A DNA stretch of 64,000 bases. Source: Cyclobacteriaceae bacterium. GTDB taxonomy: Bacteria > Bacteroidota > Bacteroidia > Cytophagales > Cyclobacteriaceae. Of the stretch, positions 1 through 9,508 are shown piece after piece (within the stretch, counting starts at the first letter, position 1; every line of letters begins with the position of its first letter). Below the pieces are notes generated by a model, which saw nothing but the letters and a program-made list of their open reading frames with translations, was not told the origin of the DNA and ran no database searches. The stretch is from assembly GCA_016787645.1 (NCBI GenBank), contig JAEUUF010000013.1, positions 682,001 through 746,000 on the forward strand, read 5' to 3'. A program made the position numbers and the translations under genes.

Positions 1-1
1 G

Positions 2-1381
2 AAGAATGCAGACATGATTAAGGACCTCTTCGCATCAAGGGGATTTGCCATGCAACTGCTGGAACTCGACGGGGCGCCACCCATTGTTTACGGCGAGCGA
101 AAAGTGCCCAATGCACAACGTACTTTGTGTTTCTATGTACACTATGATGGGCAGCCTGTTGACCCCACCACGTGGAAGAATGCGCCCTTCACCCCGGTCC
201 TGTATGACAACGCCATGTACAAGGGCGGGAAACCCATTCCCTTTCCGAAAGTCGGGGAACCGATCAACGAAGATTGGCGCATCTATGCCCGCTCTGCCAG
301 CGACGACAAGGCACCAATCATCGCATTGCTCGCCGCCATAGACGCCCTGAAAGCATCCGGGATCAGCTACACATCCAATATCAAGTTGTTCTTCGATGGC
401 GAGGAAGAATCGAGTTCGCCAAACATGAAGGTCTACCTGGAAAAGTACCACACCCTGTTTGATGACATTACGCTTTGGCTGCTCTGCGATGGCCCGGTGT
501 TTCAGACCGGCGACCCCTCCTTGAAATTTGGCGGGCGTGGTGTTACCGATATGGAGATCACGGTTTACGGAGCCAGCCGCCCGTTGCACAGCGGACACTA
601 CGGTAACTACGCCCCCGACCCGGGTTTCATGCTGTCGCAGTTGCTGGCCTCAATGAAAGATGCCAATGGTCGAGTGGTCATCGATGGGTACTATGATTCG
701 GTGGAGCCCATCTCCGCATTCGAGCGCGAACAGTTGAAGAAGGTGCCCAACATCGAGGCCTACCTGAAAGAAGACTTGCAGATTGATTTTACAGAAGGAA
801 GCGGTGAACCCCTTTTTGAACGGCTATTGCTTCCGTCGTTGACGGTGAAGGGCCTGTACAGCGGCAATGTGGGCAAACTGGCGCGCAATGTGATTCCTAA
901 TTCAGCGGTCGCCGCTCTCAGCCTCCGCCTGGTCAAAGGCAACGATCCGGAAAAGATGCTGGATTTGGTCGAAGCGCATATTCGAAAACAAGGATGGCAT
1001 ATTGTCTACCAGGAGCCCGACAAGGAAACGCGGATGAAATATCCGAAGATCGTCAAGGTGGAACGGGAAAAATTTGGCTTTCCGGCAGCCAAAGTATCCA
1101 TGGATCACCCGGCCATCCTGCCCGTGATTGAATCGGTACGTTCTTTTACAGGCGATAAACTGGTGTTACTCCCGAGCGAAGGTGGTTCCAACGGCATCTT
1201 CACGCTGATTTTTGACGGGCTGAAGAAGCCTGGGATTTCCGTGAACATGGTCAACCACGACAATAACCAGCATGCCGAGGATGAGAATGTGCGGATCGGA
1301 AATATTTGGTATGGCGTCGACCTGATGTCTGTATTAATGACCATGCCACCGCAAGGGCTGGAAAAGATCAAGAAGAAGTAA
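2..1381 (+). CDS. M20 family metallopeptidase (dipeptidase-like), 5' end outside window
   Basis: Zinc-dependent exopeptidase of the carnosinase/CPG2-like M20 clan, probably hydrolysing dipeptides or short peptides. The reading frame is open to the left edge (codons before the ATG at 14 are in frame and sense), and family members usually have 40-60 more N-terminal residues, so I treat it as 5'-truncated by the window. Counting from the ATG at 14, the metal ligands are visible: HYDGQPVDP (His43, Asp45), SDDKAP (Asp97), the Glu cluster 130-132 (GEEESSSPN), Asp in LLCDGP, and a late His in NNQHAED. The HSGHYGN segment near residue 193 is the dimerisation-domain signature. Function is sure at family level; substrate is not. 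Confidence 0.9.
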   Translation, partial: KNADMIKDLFASRGFAMQLLELDGAPPIVYGERKVPNAQRTLCFYVHYDGQPVDPTTWKNAPFTPVLYDNAMYKGGKPIPFPKVGEPINEDWRIYARSASDDKAPIIALLAAIDALKASGISYTSNIKLFFDGEEESSSPNMKVYLEKYHTLFDDITLWLLCDGPVFQTGDPSLKFGGRGVTDMEITVYGASRPLHSGHYGNYAPDPGFMLSQLLASMKDANGRVVIDGYYDSVEPISAFEREQLKKVPNIEAYLKEDLQIDFTEGSGEPLFERLLLPSLTVKGLYSGNVGKLARNVIPNSAVAALSLRLVKGNDPEKMLDLVEAHIRKQGWHIVYQEPDKETRMKYPKIVKVEREKFGFPAAKVSMDHPAILPVIESVRSFTGDKLVLLPSEGGSNGIFTLIFDGLKKPGISVNMVNHDNNQHAEDENVRIGNIWYGVDLMSVLMTMPPQGLEKIKKK

Positions 1382-1388
1382 GCAAGCC

Positions 1389-1559
1389 ATGAAGAAAAAG
1401 GAATGTCCTTCTTGTGCGATGGAGATCGACGAGGATGCGGCCGCCTGCCCCATCTGCGGATATGAGTTTACCCAACCAGCAAGAACAACACGTTGGGTAG
1501 CCATTGGATTACTGGTGCTCATCATTGGCTACCTGCTTATTGAATGGTTAGGATGGTAG
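1389..1559 (+). CDS. Small zinc-ribbon membrane protein (56 aa)
   Basis: A 56-residue ORF starting 7 nt after the peptidase stop. Residues 6-24 hold two Cys pairs (CPSC and CPICGY), a zinc-ribbon pattern, followed by one hydrophobic helix (about residues 37-56, WVAIGLLVLIIGYLLIEW). The protein would be a zinc ribbon facing the cytoplasm, anchored by a C-terminal helix. It is followed by a strong hairpin at 1569, which supports it being the last gene of the transcript. Function unknown; small zinc-ribbon tail-anchored proteins of this shape are common but poorly characterised. Confidence 0.65.
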   Translation: MKKKECPSCAMEIDEDAAACPICGYEFTQPARTTRWVAIGLLVLIIGYLLIEWLGW

Positions 1560-1568
1560 AAAGCAGAA

Positions 1569-1602
1569 GTGCCTGTGGCGTTGGAGTCACGACCACAGGC
1601 AC
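1569..1602. terminator. Bidirectional hairpin terminator between convergent genes
   Basis: A perfect 10-bp stem (GTGCCTGTGG at 1569-1578 with CCACAGGCAC at 1593-1602) and a 14-nt loop lie between the convergent zinc-ribbon and VOC genes. There is no long T tract immediately after it on the plus strand, so a structure or bidirectional role is inferred. Confidence 0.6.
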
Positions 1603-1619
1603 AACCTCACTTACAGTTT

Positions 1620-2012
1620 TCAAGATTCACTTTTCACAGGTTCCCATAATTCAATCTTGTTGCCCTCAGGATCCATGATCCAGGCAAACTTGCCGTAGGA
1701 ATATTCCTCGATCCCGCCAATGATCGTAACACCTTCTTCCTTCAGCATCCGGATGAGTTCGAAAAGATTCTCCACCCGGTAGTTGAACATGAAGGGTTTC
1801 TCACTGGGATGGAAGTAGCTGGTGTCAATTTTAAACGGGCTCCACTCTGTGCTGGCAGGGTCGCCGCCGTCCGGGCTGCCTACTTCTTTCCACAGAAAAG
1901 AGGCTCCGTGATCATGGACATCAAATCCGAGGTGTTTATGGTACCATTCCTTGATGCGCTGCGGGTCCTGCGCCTTGAAGAACACGCCGCCAATGCCGGT
2001 GACTCGTTTCAT
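1620..2012 (-). CDS. VOC family protein (glyoxalase/bleomycin-resistance fold)
   Basis: 130-residue protein of the vicinal-oxygen-chelate superfamily. It has the paired beta-alpha-beta-beta-beta layout: an early FFKAQDPQRIKEWYHKHLGF segment and a C-terminal WIMDPEGNKIELWEP strand with the metal-ligand Glu typical of glyoxalase-like enzymes. Its ATG overlaps the stop of the upstream DUF4199 gene by 4 nt (ATGA), indicating translational coupling. The substrate cannot be read from sequence; small-molecule isomerase, dioxygenase or resistance roles are all possible. Confidence 0.85.
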   Translation of the reverse strand: MKRVTGIGGVFFKAQDPQRIKEWYHKHLGFDVHDHGASFLWKEVGSPDGGDPASTEWSPFKIDTSYFHPSEKPFMFNYRVENLFELIRMLKEEGVTIIGGIEEYSYGKFAWIMDPEGNKIELWEPVKSES

Positions 2013-2575
2013 AGGGCCTGGGGGTTGCTGTTGGATGATTCATCAGTGGCCGGAAGAAAGTCCTTCCTCCTCAGCAAGGCTGCGCTGAGCAAGGAGAGAA
2101 CAACGCCCACAGGAGTGATTTCCATGAGGGTGATGCCAAATCGAATAACAGGGTTCTTATACAGTTCACTGAATGACTCCCATTCCTTTTTGAACTCAGC
2201 CAGCTCGGCTTCCGTGGCTCCATCTGCTTTCTTCTCATCAACGTAATGCTGGGTCATTTTTTGGGTAAACTCATCGCCCACCTGCCGGTAAGATACCTCC
2301 CAACAAAGCGAGTAGATCACTCCCGCTACGAGCATGATGAGAAGCCCAACCTGCAGGGCTTTCCCGAAAGTGATTTCACCACCCAGGTTCTTGTCGCGGT
2401 AGCTTTTGACGCCAAAGAAGATCAGCGACAGGGCGATGGTCATGGTCGAGTACCCGAGCAACTCGCCATTGTCGAAGTTGAGGGTTCCCGACTTGTACAG
2501 GGGCATGGTAATAAGCAGCATCGCGCCCACGATGGCACCGGCGATGAGGCCGTAAACAAGGACTATTCTTTTCAT
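2009..2575 (-). CDS. DUF4199 domain membrane protein
   Basis: 188-residue integral membrane protein with four hydrophobic segments (about residues 3-25, 40-58, 72-94 and 145-167) and a charged, probably extramembrane loop between about 95 and 140. This layout and the motif around LGYSTMTIALSLIFFGVKSYRD match the DUF4199 family, which is common in Bacteroidota. It lies downstream of a membrane-bound LuxR-type regulator and overlaps a VOC gene, so the three probably form one regulatory or transport unit. Molecular function is unknown. Confidence 0.85.
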   Translation of the reverse strand: MKRIVLVYGLIAGAIVGAMLLITMPLYKSGTLNFDNGELLGYSTMTIALSLIFFGVKSYRDKNLGGEITFGKALQVGLLIMLVAGVIYSLCWEVSYRQVGDEFTQKMTQHYVDEKKADGATEAELAEFKKEWESFSELYKNPVIRFGITLMEITPVGVVLSLLSAALLRRKDFLPATDESSNSNPQAL

Positions 2576-2679
2576 AGGGATTATTGTTTTTGTTTACCCC
2601 AAACCAACGGGTTCGACGGGGCGCATCCTTCACCCGAAAGGATGATTTATCCAAAAAATAGCCATTTCACCCGAAAGGA

Positions 2680-3102
2680 CTAGGGGATGAGGCGCAATTC
2701 CTTGGCCTTCTGGATGGCTTGCGTCCGTCTGCTTACCTCAAGTTTGAGGAAAAGGTTGGAAAGATGGGTCTTAATGGTATTCACGGACACGAAGAGTTTT
2801 TCGGCGATCTCCTGGTTCGAGTGGCCCTGGGCCATGAGTTCCAATACCTCGTGCTCCCTTTTGCTGATGCCAAGCCGCACCAAAGCCTCTTCGTTGAGAA
2901 CAAATGCCGGGTTGACCACAATCACCCGGCGCTTGATGAGCCTTGGACCGGCCCAAATTCCAAGCACCGTAAACAGGACCGCGATGATGCCGATGTAAAT
3001 CTCCATCGACATATCCCGAACCAGGAAGCGATACTCAACATACTTGAGCAGGGCTACCAACAGGGCCAGCACACCTCCATAAATGAGAACGGTCCTCGTC
3101 AT
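2680..3102 (-). CDS. Membrane-anchored LuxR-type transcriptional regulator
   Basis: 140 residues from the ATG at 3102. A longer frame to 3198 has an alternative start but would run into the yifB 3' end, and its extra residues look non-coding. Two transmembrane helices (about residues 3-21 and 30-50) precede a GerE/LuxR helix-turn-helix (about 72-137) with the canonical LTKREHEVL-like helix (ISKREHEVLELMAQG), NQEIAEKLFVSVNTIKTHLSNLFLKL. There is no receiver domain, so it is a membrane-tethered DNA-binding protein rather than a standard response regulator. The DUF4199 gene lies 104 nt downstream. Confidence 0.85.
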   Translation of the reverse strand: MTRTVLIYGGVLALLVALLKYVEYRFLVRDMSMEIYIGIIAVLFTVLGIWAGPRLIKRRVIVVNPAFVLNEEALVRLGISKREHEVLELMAQGHSNQEIAEKLFVSVNTIKTHLSNLFLKLEVSRRTQAIQKAKELRLIP

Positions 3103-3185
3103 GTGATTTTGTGGAGAGAAAAATACGGCTTTCAAGAGAAAATGCCATCGACCAGTAATTCCAATCCGATTCCGTCCTGGTATGT

Positions 3186-4724
3186 TCACCCTGCCCACCC
3201 GTCGCGGTCCAGGCTGCGGTACTGGATCGCCTCCGCGAGATGTTCCGGCTTGATCTCGGGAGATCCGGAAAGGTCGGCGATCGTGCGCGAGACTTTTAGG
3301 ATACGATCATATGCCCTGGCCGACAGGCCGAGCCGCTCCATTGCCGTCTTGAGCAGGCTCACGCCAGCCGCTCCCACCACGCAAATCTCCTTCACCATAT
3401 GTGATGGCATCATTGCGTTACAAAAAATATCGTCACGATCCCTGAAACGATCGGTCTGAATAGTTCGCGCCCTCACCACCCGCTCCCGGATTACATCGCT
3501 GGATTCGGCCGGACGTTGCTGGGTCATTTCATCAAAGCTTACAGGCACCACTTCCACATGAAGATCGATTCGGTCAAGGAGCGGCCCGCTGATTTTACTG
3601 AGGTAGCGCGGCACTACCCCAGGACCGCAGACACATTCCTTTTCCGGATGGTTATAGTATCCGCATGGACAGGGGTTCATGCTGGCCACCAACATGAAAT
3701 TGGCAGGGTAGTCAATCGAAATCCTTGCGCGGGAAATAGTCACCCGCCGCTCCTCCATGGGCTGGCGCATCACTTCGAGTACCGTGCGCTTAAATTCCGG
3801 TAATTCGTCGAGGAATAGAACGCCGTTGTGGGAAAGCGAAATCTCCCCGGGTTGCGGATTGCCGCCACCTCCGACCAAGGCTACGTCCGAGATCGTATGA
3901 TGGGGCGAACGAAAAGGCCGGATGGTCATCAGCGAGCCATTCTTGCCAATCTTGCCGGCAACGGAATGAATCTTCGTGGTCTCCAGCGCTTCATGCAAAG
4001 TCAACGGCGGAAGAATGGTGGGAAGCCGCTTGGCCAGCATGGTCTTGCCTGCACCCGGCGGGCCGATCATAATGACGTTGTGGCCGCCAGCTGCGGCAAT
4101 CTCGAGGGCGCGCTTGATGTTCTCTTGCCCCTGGACATCCCTGAAATCCGCATCATAGGCATTGACACGGGTCTCAAAGATCTCCTTGGCATCGACTACG
4201 AGTGGGGCGATCAACTTTTTCCCTTCAAAAAAATCAATGGCCTCTTTCAAGGTTTCTACACCGATTACATCAATCTCACCGACGATAGCGGCTTCATTCG
4301 CATTGGCTTTGGGTAACACCAATCCCTTGAATTTCTCCCGCCGCGTCTGGATGGCGATCGGCAACACGCCCTTGATGGGCCGCAACGTTCCATCGAGCGA
4401 CAATTCCCCCATGATGACATACCGGTCGAGGTCATTAGCCTCCATCTGCAATGAGGCCTGCAGCACACTCAAGGCAATCGGCAAGTCGTAAGCCGATCCT
4501 TCCTTCCGGATATCGGCCGGTGCCAGGTTGACCACAACCTTGTTGCGTGGCATGTAGAACCGGGCCGTTTTCATTGCCGACTCAACCCGGTGCTCACTTT
4601 CCTTTACAGCGCCATCCGGCAGCCCGGAGATATAGAGGTGTTGCCCGTTCGTTACGTTTACTTCCACCGTGATTGTCCGCGCATCTACCCCAAAGACAGC
4701 GCTGCCATAGGTTCTTGCCACCAT
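3186..4724 (-). CDS. YifB family Mg chelatase-like AAA+ ATPase (ComM-like)
   Basis: 512 residues, full family length. The N-terminal Lon-protease-like domain S5-type fold (about 1-175) is followed by the Mg-chelatase AAA+ domain, with Walker A GPPGAGKT at 221-228, a Walker B-type LFLDELPEF segment, a Cys-rich insertion (NPCPCGYY then ECVCGPG) typical of YifB, and the C-terminal Mg_chelatase_C region. In other bacteria ComM is a branch-migrating helicase that promotes integration of incoming DNA in natural transformation; the same role here is inferred. The ATG at 4724 gives the conserved N-terminus MVARTYGSAVFG. Confidence 0.95.
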   Translation of the reverse strand: MVARTYGSAVFGVDARTITVEVNVTNGQHLYISGLPDGAVKESEHRVESAMKTARFYMPRNKVVVNLAPADIRKEGSAYDLPIALSVLQASLQMEANDLDRYVIMGELSLDGTLRPIKGVLPIAIQTRREKFKGLVLPKANANEAAIVGEIDVIGVETLKEAIDFFEGKKLIAPLVVDAKEIFETRVNAYDADFRDVQGQENIKRALEIAAAGGHNVIMIGPPGAGKTMLAKRLPTILPPLTLHEALETTKIHSVAGKIGKNGSLMTIRPFRSPHHTISDVALVGGGGNPQPGEISLSHNGVLFLDELPEFKRTVLEVMRQPMEERRVTISRARISIDYPANFMLVASMNPCPCGYYNHPEKECVCGPGVVPRYLSKISGPLLDRIDLHVEVVPVSFDEMTQQRPAESSDVIRERVVRARTIQTDRFRDRDDIFCNAMMPSHMVKEICVVGAAGVSLLKTAMERLGLSARAYDRILKVSRTIADLSGSPEIKPEHLAEAIQYRSLDRDGWAG

Positions 4725-4860
4725 TTACAGTGATTCACGTGATTAATGTATTCGTGTGATTACAGTGGTCAAGAAATGAAAGAAGTGGCGAAGATGAGTG
4801 GTCGCCCACCAACGATTTGCCGGATGATTTGATGTCAGGATTTCCTGATCGTTATAAAAA

Positions 4861-4888
4861 GCTTTCCGCCTTGAGCTTTCAGCTTTCT
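4861..4888. repeat. Heptad array, 4 units
   Basis: Four consecutive 7-base words related to GCTTTCN (first GCTTTCC, last GCTTTCT; the second unit is degenerate) lie directly downstream of the gmhA stop codon. Part of a set of six intergenic arrays in this window that share the 7-base period but not the word. Confidence 0.7.
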
Positions 4889-4893
4889 GCCAA

Positions 4894-5472
4894 TCAGGCA
4901 ACCTTCTTCTCGATCAGAAGAATGAGGATGTGAATTACTTTGATGTGAATTTCCTGGATGCGGTCGGCAAAGCCTCCGTGTGGAACGCGAATTTCAACAT
5001 CTGCCAGTGCCGCCAGCGAACCACCGTCTTTGCCGGTGAGGGCAACTACTTTCATGCCCTTTTGCTTTGCCGTCTCAGCCGCCTTGATCACGTTGGCCGA
5101 TCGGCCGCTGGTGCTGATGGCCAGGAGTACGTCGTTCTTGTTCCCCAGCGCTTCGAGGTAACGTGAAAAAATAAAATCATACCCATAATCATTGCCCACA
5201 CAGGAAATATGGGAAGGATCCGAAATGCATAGCGCGGGGATAGCTTTTCGAGGCTCGCGGTACTTTCCAGTGAGTTCTTCGGCGAAGTGCATGGCATCGC
5301 AATGGGAACCGCCATTACCGCAGGAAATGATCTTGCCTCCGGCATTGATCGCGGACGCCATCAGGTCAGCGGCAGCGGATATCCGGGAGGTGGTCTGGGA
5401 ATTTTTCAAAAAGGCATCCAGGACGGAAGAAGCTTCGCGGAGTTCCTGTTCAATCAATTGCTGCTCAGTCAT
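4894..5472 (-). CDS. gmhA: D-sedoheptulose 7-phosphate isomerase
   Basis: 192-residue SIS-domain isomerase that converts sedoheptulose 7-phosphate to D-glycero-D-manno-heptose 7-phosphate, the first step to ADP- or GDP-heptose for LPS and surface polysaccharide. Diagnostic motifs: [19 protein letters not shown] (sugar phosphate and metal site), [32 protein letters not shown] (SIS phosphate loop) and the C-terminal [15 protein letters not shown]. The ATG overlaps the stop of the upstream membrane gene by 4 nt. Position near a lipid exporter and an outer-membrane barrel fits an envelope-glycan role. Cytoplasmic. Confidence 0.93.
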   Translation of the reverse strand: MTEQQLIEQELREASSVLDAFLKNSQTTSRISAAADLMASAINAGGKIISCGNGGSHCDAMHFAEELTGKYREPRKAIPALCISDPSHISCVGNDYGYDFIFSRYLEALGNKNDVLLAISTSGRSANVIKAAETAKQKGMKVVALTGKDGGSLAALADVEIRVPHGGFADRIQEIHIKVIHILILLIEKKVA

Positions 5473-5774
5473 GGGTTACTGGAAGATTCCGGTTTCTTCG
5501 ATGATTCCTGCAAATCGTAAATCTTCGCTTTGAGGTTGGTGTTCTCTTCCTTCAGCTCACGATTCTCCTGGCGGGCCGATCGCCATTCAATTATGTACCA
5601 GGTGATATCAACTACGATCATGATCAGGCCGAGGAAAGCGATGTACTTGAACCAAGGTATGAATTTCAGAAGTCCGAGGAGGTCGAGGTGTCCATCCACG
5701 AGATACGTGAAGGTAAAGGCACCTACCTGGTAGACCACAAAGACAAGGTACAGGAGGAGCCGCTTCTTGTTCAT
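5469..5774 (-). CDS. Small membrane protein with C-terminal coiled coil
   Basis: 101 residues: two hydrophobic helices (about 4-25 and 40-61, the latter reading [21 protein letters not shown]) followed by a charged heptad-like segment (about 66-92, [23 protein letters not shown]) that should form a coiled coil. It is co-transcribed and translationally coupled with gmhA. No family was recognised. A scaffold or regulator of an envelope enzyme is possible but unsupported beyond context. Confidence 0.7.
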   Translation of the reverse strand: MNKKRLLLYLVFVVYQVGAFTFTYLVDGHLDLLGLLKFIPWFKYIAFLGLIMIVVDITWYIIEWRSARQENRELKEENTNLKAKIYDLQESSKKPESSSNP

Positions 5775-5789
5775 TCGGAATTATTGTCT

Positions 5790-5797
5790 CAAACTTA
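5790..5797 (-). promoter_or_regulatory. Candidate -7 box for the gmhA pair
   Basis: TAAGTTTG (minus strand) matches the Bacteroidota consensus TAnnTTTG and lies 15 nt upstream of the small membrane gene, suggesting that this gene and gmhA have their own promoter apart from the exporter gene upstream. No clear -33 TTG at standard spacing. Confidence 0.45.
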
Positions 5798-5858
5798 ACG
5801 AAATCCCCTCAATCGATATACCCATTATTTAGTGTAATCGGGCCAAGAAGCACCCCTG

Positions 5859-7685
5859 TCAGTTTTTCTGAATGGAGCTAAGTTTCCAGTAGAGGCCTTC
5901 TTTCGCCAGTAACTCCTGGTGACTCCCGCGCTCCGCAATCTGACCATCCTGCACCACCACAATTTCATCCGCATGCTGAATAGTACTTAGCCGGTGGGCG
6001 ATAATGAGCGATGTCCGGTTTTTCATCAAATTGAACAATGCCTCCTGAACCAGTTTCTCGGATTCAGAATCCAGGGCGGAGGTGGCCTCGTCAAGGATCA
6101 GGATCGGGGGGTTCTTCAGCACGGCACGGGCGATGCTGATGCGCTGCCGCTGACCCCCGGAAAGTTTCGAGCCTCGCTCGCCGATCAAGGTCTGGTACCC
6201 GTGTTCGGTCTGCAGAATGAATTCGTGGGCATTCGCAATCTTGGCGGCCTCCTGCACCGCTGCCTCGCTTACCCCCTCTTTGCCAAAGGCGATGTTGTTG
6301 AAGATGCTGTCGTTGAACAAAATGGATTCCTGCGTGACGATACCCATGTGATGCCGGATGGAATCCAGGTTATAGTCTTTCAGTGATTTCCCGTCGATGA
6401 GCACTTCACCTTCCGCCGGATCGTAGAAACGCGGCACCAGGTCGGCCAGTGTTGACTTCCCCCCGCCTGACGGACCCACCAGCGCCACGGTCTTTCCTTT
6501 CGGAATGTGGAGGTTGACGTTCTTCACCACGTTTTCCGTTCCGTAGGCGAACGAAACGTTTCTGAACTCGATGGAATGATTAAACTCCTTCAGCACCTCC
6601 ACATGGGGTTGGTCCTGGATGGCGGGTACAAGATCCATAATATCAAAGATCCGTTTCGCCGAGGCTGTCCCCCGCTGGAGGGAGGTGATGCCATTGGAAA
6701 AATTCTTGGCCGGTTGGATGATCATGGCAAAGACAGCAAGGAAACCCATGAATACTTCCGGCTGAAGTTCGGGTTGATCTGCCAGGACCATATTGCCGCC
6801 AAAGATGATCGTACCGGAAACAATGATAACGCCCAAGATCTCGGATACGGGAGAAGCCAATTCATTCAAATACGACATGGATTTATTTACCCTACGATAA
6901 TATCCACTTTCGTCTTCCATCTTCCGTATGATGAAATTGCGCGCATTGAATGCTTTGATGACCCGCATCCCGCTAAAGGTCTCGTCGAGGATGTTGAGAA
7001 TTCGCCCAAGGGATTCCTGGCTGGCTGTTGCCTGCCTCTTCAACCGCTTGATGATTTCCGCCAGGACGCCCCCGGTAACCGGGAGCACCAACAAGGTAAA
7101 CAACGTCAGCTTCGGCGAGATCGTGAAGAGCACGAAGAAATAAACAATGATCGTAATCGGCTCCTTGAGTACGGCCTTCAGGCTGTTCATCACCGCATTT
7201 TCGACTTCATAAACATCGTTGGTGAACCGGGAGATCAGGTCGCCTTTGCGTTCGTTGTTGAAGAATCCGATATGCAGCAGAGAGACTTTGCGGAATATTT
7301 CGAGCCGGATGTTGCGAACGAGGTCCACGCGGATTTTCGTGGCGATGACCCGTTCCAGGTAGCGGAACACATTGGCAATGATCAAACAGCCTACGATCAG
7401 CGCACAAACAAACAACAGGGCGTTTCGCTTTCCATAGTCGTTGATCACACCCAGAAAATAATGATTGAAGACGCCGACAATATATTCCGTAGAGAGGCTG
7501 AACGCGGGCAGAGCCGGCACCACCACCTCCGCGCTCGATTTATCAAAGAGCACCTTGAGCATAGGGATCACCAGCACGATATTGAACGCTCCGAAAATGA
7601 TGCCCAGGATCGAGTAGAAAAAGAACAAGGGCAGCCTGATGTTGAGGCGGTTGGCAAAGTTCAATATCCGGAGGAATAGCTTCAT
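5859..7685 (-). CDS. ABC exporter, MsbA/LipidA-type (fused TMD-NBD)
   Basis: 608 residues. Six predicted transmembrane helices fill about residues 20-330 (type I exporter fold), followed by an ATPase domain with Walker A VGPSGGGKSTL, Q-loop GIVTQES, signature LSGGQRQRISIARA, Walker B ILILDEATSALD and the H-loop IIAHRLSTI. Length and half-transporter layout match MsbA-type lipid or lipopolysaccharide-core flippases; other substrates (peptides, drugs) cannot be excluded. The gene begins 2 nt after the stop of the outer-membrane barrel gene, so the two are co-transcribed, which favours a surface-glycolipid role. Confidence 0.93.
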   Translation of the reverse strand: MKLFLRILNFANRLNIRLPLFFFYSILGIIFGAFNIVLVIPMLKVLFDKSSAEVVVPALPAFSLSTEYIVGVFNHYFLGVINDYGKRNALLFVCALIVGCLIIANVFRYLERVIATKIRVDLVRNIRLEIFRKVSLLHIGFFNNERKGDLISRFTNDVYEVENAVMNSLKAVLKEPITIIVYFFVLFTISPKLTLFTLLVLPVTGGVLAEIIKRLKRQATASQESLGRILNILDETFSGMRVIKAFNARNFIIRKMEDESGYYRRVNKSMSYLNELASPVSEILGVIIVSGTIIFGGNMVLADQPELQPEVFMGFLAVFAMIIQPAKNFSNGITSLQRGTASAKRIFDIMDLVPAIQDQPHVEVLKEFNHSIEFRNVSFAYGTENVVKNVNLHIPKGKTVALVGPSGGGKSTLADLVPRFYDPAEGEVLIDGKSLKDYNLDSIRHHMGIVTQESILFNDSIFNNIAFGKEGVSEAAVQEAAKIANAHEFILQTEHGYQTLIGERGSKLSGGQRQRISIARAVLKNPPILILDEATSALDSESEKLVQEALFNLMKNRTSLIIAHRLSTIQHADEIVVVQDGQIAERGSHQELLAKEGLYWKLSSIQKN

Positions 7686-7687
7686 GA

Positions 7688-9424
7688 TCAGAAGTCGTAG
7701 TTACGGGCCGCCAGGTTCCACCGTATGGCCAGAAAAGATATAGAACTATTATTGTTGAAGGCTGCAGATGGACTGGAACTATTCCTGAAAGTCTGGCGGA
7801 AATCAATGAAGAAATTATGACGAAGCATGTACGAAACCAGCAGGTCGTTGTAGATAATGGTATTGTCGGCTCCCTGCGCGATTTTATTGTTATAGTCCTG
7901 CAAACGAAGATCATAACTCTTGTTGATGTCCTGCCCCCAGCTTACCACAGGATTCGTCGCCGGTACCGCGTCACGACCGGTGCGCAGGTACGATGACTTG
8001 AGGGTAACCGTCAGCCGGGGAATGGGCTGATATCTTCCCACCGCGGCCACTTCGTAAAAATTAGCTCCCATCGGATGGCCGACAGGCTGCAGAAAATTGG
8101 TGTAGCTGGTGAACAGGTTCTTATGTGAAAAAGTATAAGGCCGAACAACATTCCCTTCTACCTGCAGGTCCAGGTTGGGTATACCCGCCACATCGATGTA
8201 TTTGATACCTCCCTGCAGGGCATACTTGTTTCCCCACCACCCGTTGCCCGAAGTCATGTTATGCAGGACAAACTCATCCAGCACAAACTGACCATAGAAG
8301 GAAATTCCAGGATGAATCAGCCACTTCCAGTCAATGCCCAGCAGCGCGTTATCGGCGCTCCCATTTTGTTGTTCGATGGCCCGGTAGAAAATCACCGGGT
8401 TCAGGTAACTGAATTCGAACGTGCCTCCATTAACCGAATCCTGCGGGGAGAACACAATTGACTCAAAGAATCCCAGGTTAAGCTTCTTCCCGATATTGAT
8501 GCTCAAGTGATGAAAGGCCATGTATTTGTCGGGGTAGCGCTGACCATTGGGGCTCTTGTTGTCAGCGACCATGCGGTTGAGTTGAAACAGGTAATTGAGC
8601 TTCCATACCTTCAAGTTGGCGCGGAGAAATTGAGTGGGCGGCGCAAAGTCGGAGTAGATGAGTGACCGAAAACCATTGCCGATGAACGTGCGGTCATGTC
8701 CAAATTGGACCCAAATACTTTTGGAGATACTGAAGTCGATGTACCCGCGGGCTTCAAAAAAATCCACCCCGGAAGTTTTGTACCCTTTCCAGAAACCCTG
8801 GTGAGGGACAATATTATATCCATACAAACTGCCGTACTCCATCGCATACTGGGGCAACTGCATTTGGTTCTCGGTGAGCGAAGTGTAGAAGCCCACTTTC
8901 CGGTCCACCATGCCGCGGATTTCAACGCCTCGGGTATTGGTATAGAGCGAAGTGCCCAGTCGTGAGTCCTTGCCTGTACCCACGTACAGGATTGGATTGA
9001 CATGCAGGTCGAAATCCGGTTTATCGACGTAGACCAGGTCCGACTTCTTCTTGTAAAGCTCCTTGAGGAAAGGCTTTCGGCTCTCTGCGGTAGTGGCCCG
9101 TGACCATTCCCAGTTGTCATTGCGAAGGTATTCCCGGTTGAACTGGTCGGATTCGGACTGAAAGACACTGTCGTTCTTGTCCAGCGAGTCCACCATGGCC
9201 ACAATAGCTGAGCGCTTATAGGGTTTTACGGTGGTGAATAGCTGTGGAACGATCCTTCCCACCTTTACCTCGTACCGGTCAATTTTGTGATAATAGCTTT
9301 CGTCCAGGGGCGCATTGGTGCTCTGTGCCAGGGCTGCCGGTGCATTGACGATGATCAATAGAAACAGATACCCCCAAACTGCAGGGTTCAGGGTGGGTAC
9401 TTGTTGGCTATTGGGAAATGTCAT
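7688..9424 (-). CDS. Outer-membrane beta-barrel, Wzi/RemB-like
   Basis: 578 residues from the ATG at 9424; a 29-residue longer TTG-start frame exists, but the ATG places a clean signal peptide (hydrophobic [18 protein letters not shown]) at the N-terminus. The rest alternates short amphipathic strands ending in aromatic residues, with a C-terminal [15 protein letters not shown] strand, as in outer-membrane barrels. Features such as [37 protein letters not shown] resemble capsule-assembly Wzi proteins and the Flavobacterium gliding protein RemB; the choice between them is a family-level inference. Its pairing with an MsbA-type exporter suggests surface polysaccharide attachment or display. Confidence 0.7.
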   Translation of the reverse strand: MTFPNSQQVPTLNPAVWGYLFLLIIVNAPAALAQSTNAPLDESYYHKIDRYEVKVGRIVPQLFTTVKPYKRSAIVAMVDSLDKNDSVFQSESDQFNREYLRNDNWEWSRATTAESRKPFLKELYKKKSDLVYVDKPDFDLHVNPILYVGTGKDSRLGTSLYTNTRGVEIRGMVDRKVGFYTSLTENQMQLPQYAMEYGSLYGYNIVPHQGFWKGYKTSGVDFFEARGYIDFSISKSIWVQFGHDRTFIGNGFRSLIYSDFAPPTQFLRANLKVWKLNYLFQLNRMVADNKSPNGQRYPDKYMAFHHLSINIGKKLNLGFFESIVFSPQDSVNGGTFEFSYLNPVIFYRAIEQQNGSADNALLGIDWKWLIHPGISFYGQFVLDEFVLHNMTSGNGWWGNKYALQGGIKYIDVAGIPNLDLQVEGNVVRPYTFSHKNLFTSYTNFLQPVGHPMGANFYEVAAVGRYQPIPRLTVTLKSSYLRTGRDAVPATNPVVSWGQDINKSYDLRLQDYNNKIAQGADNTIIYNDLLVSYMLRHNFFIDFRQTFRNSSSPSAAFNNNSSISFLAIRWNLAARNYDF

Positions 9425-9508
9425 TCTCACCAGGCCGAATCGGAGGCGAAGAGACAAAGATGGGAGATTGAAAAGGCCTTGCAGGCGCAGGATTTTGGTA
9501 TTTGGTGT

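Noticed and set aside
35-598. 187-residue open frame antisense to the M20 peptidase
   Set aside because: Shadow of a GC-rich conserved gene; no domain.
3103-3198. N-terminal extension of the LuxR-type regulator
   Set aside because: The extra 32 residues contain no domain and run into the 3' end of yifB; the ATG at 3102 leads directly into the transmembrane helix.
6507-7679. 390-residue open frame antisense to the ABC exporter
   Set aside because: It mirrors the exporter codons, has low-complexity composition with many His, Asp and Glu, no recognisable domain and no upstream promoter; the reverse-strand exporter is certain.
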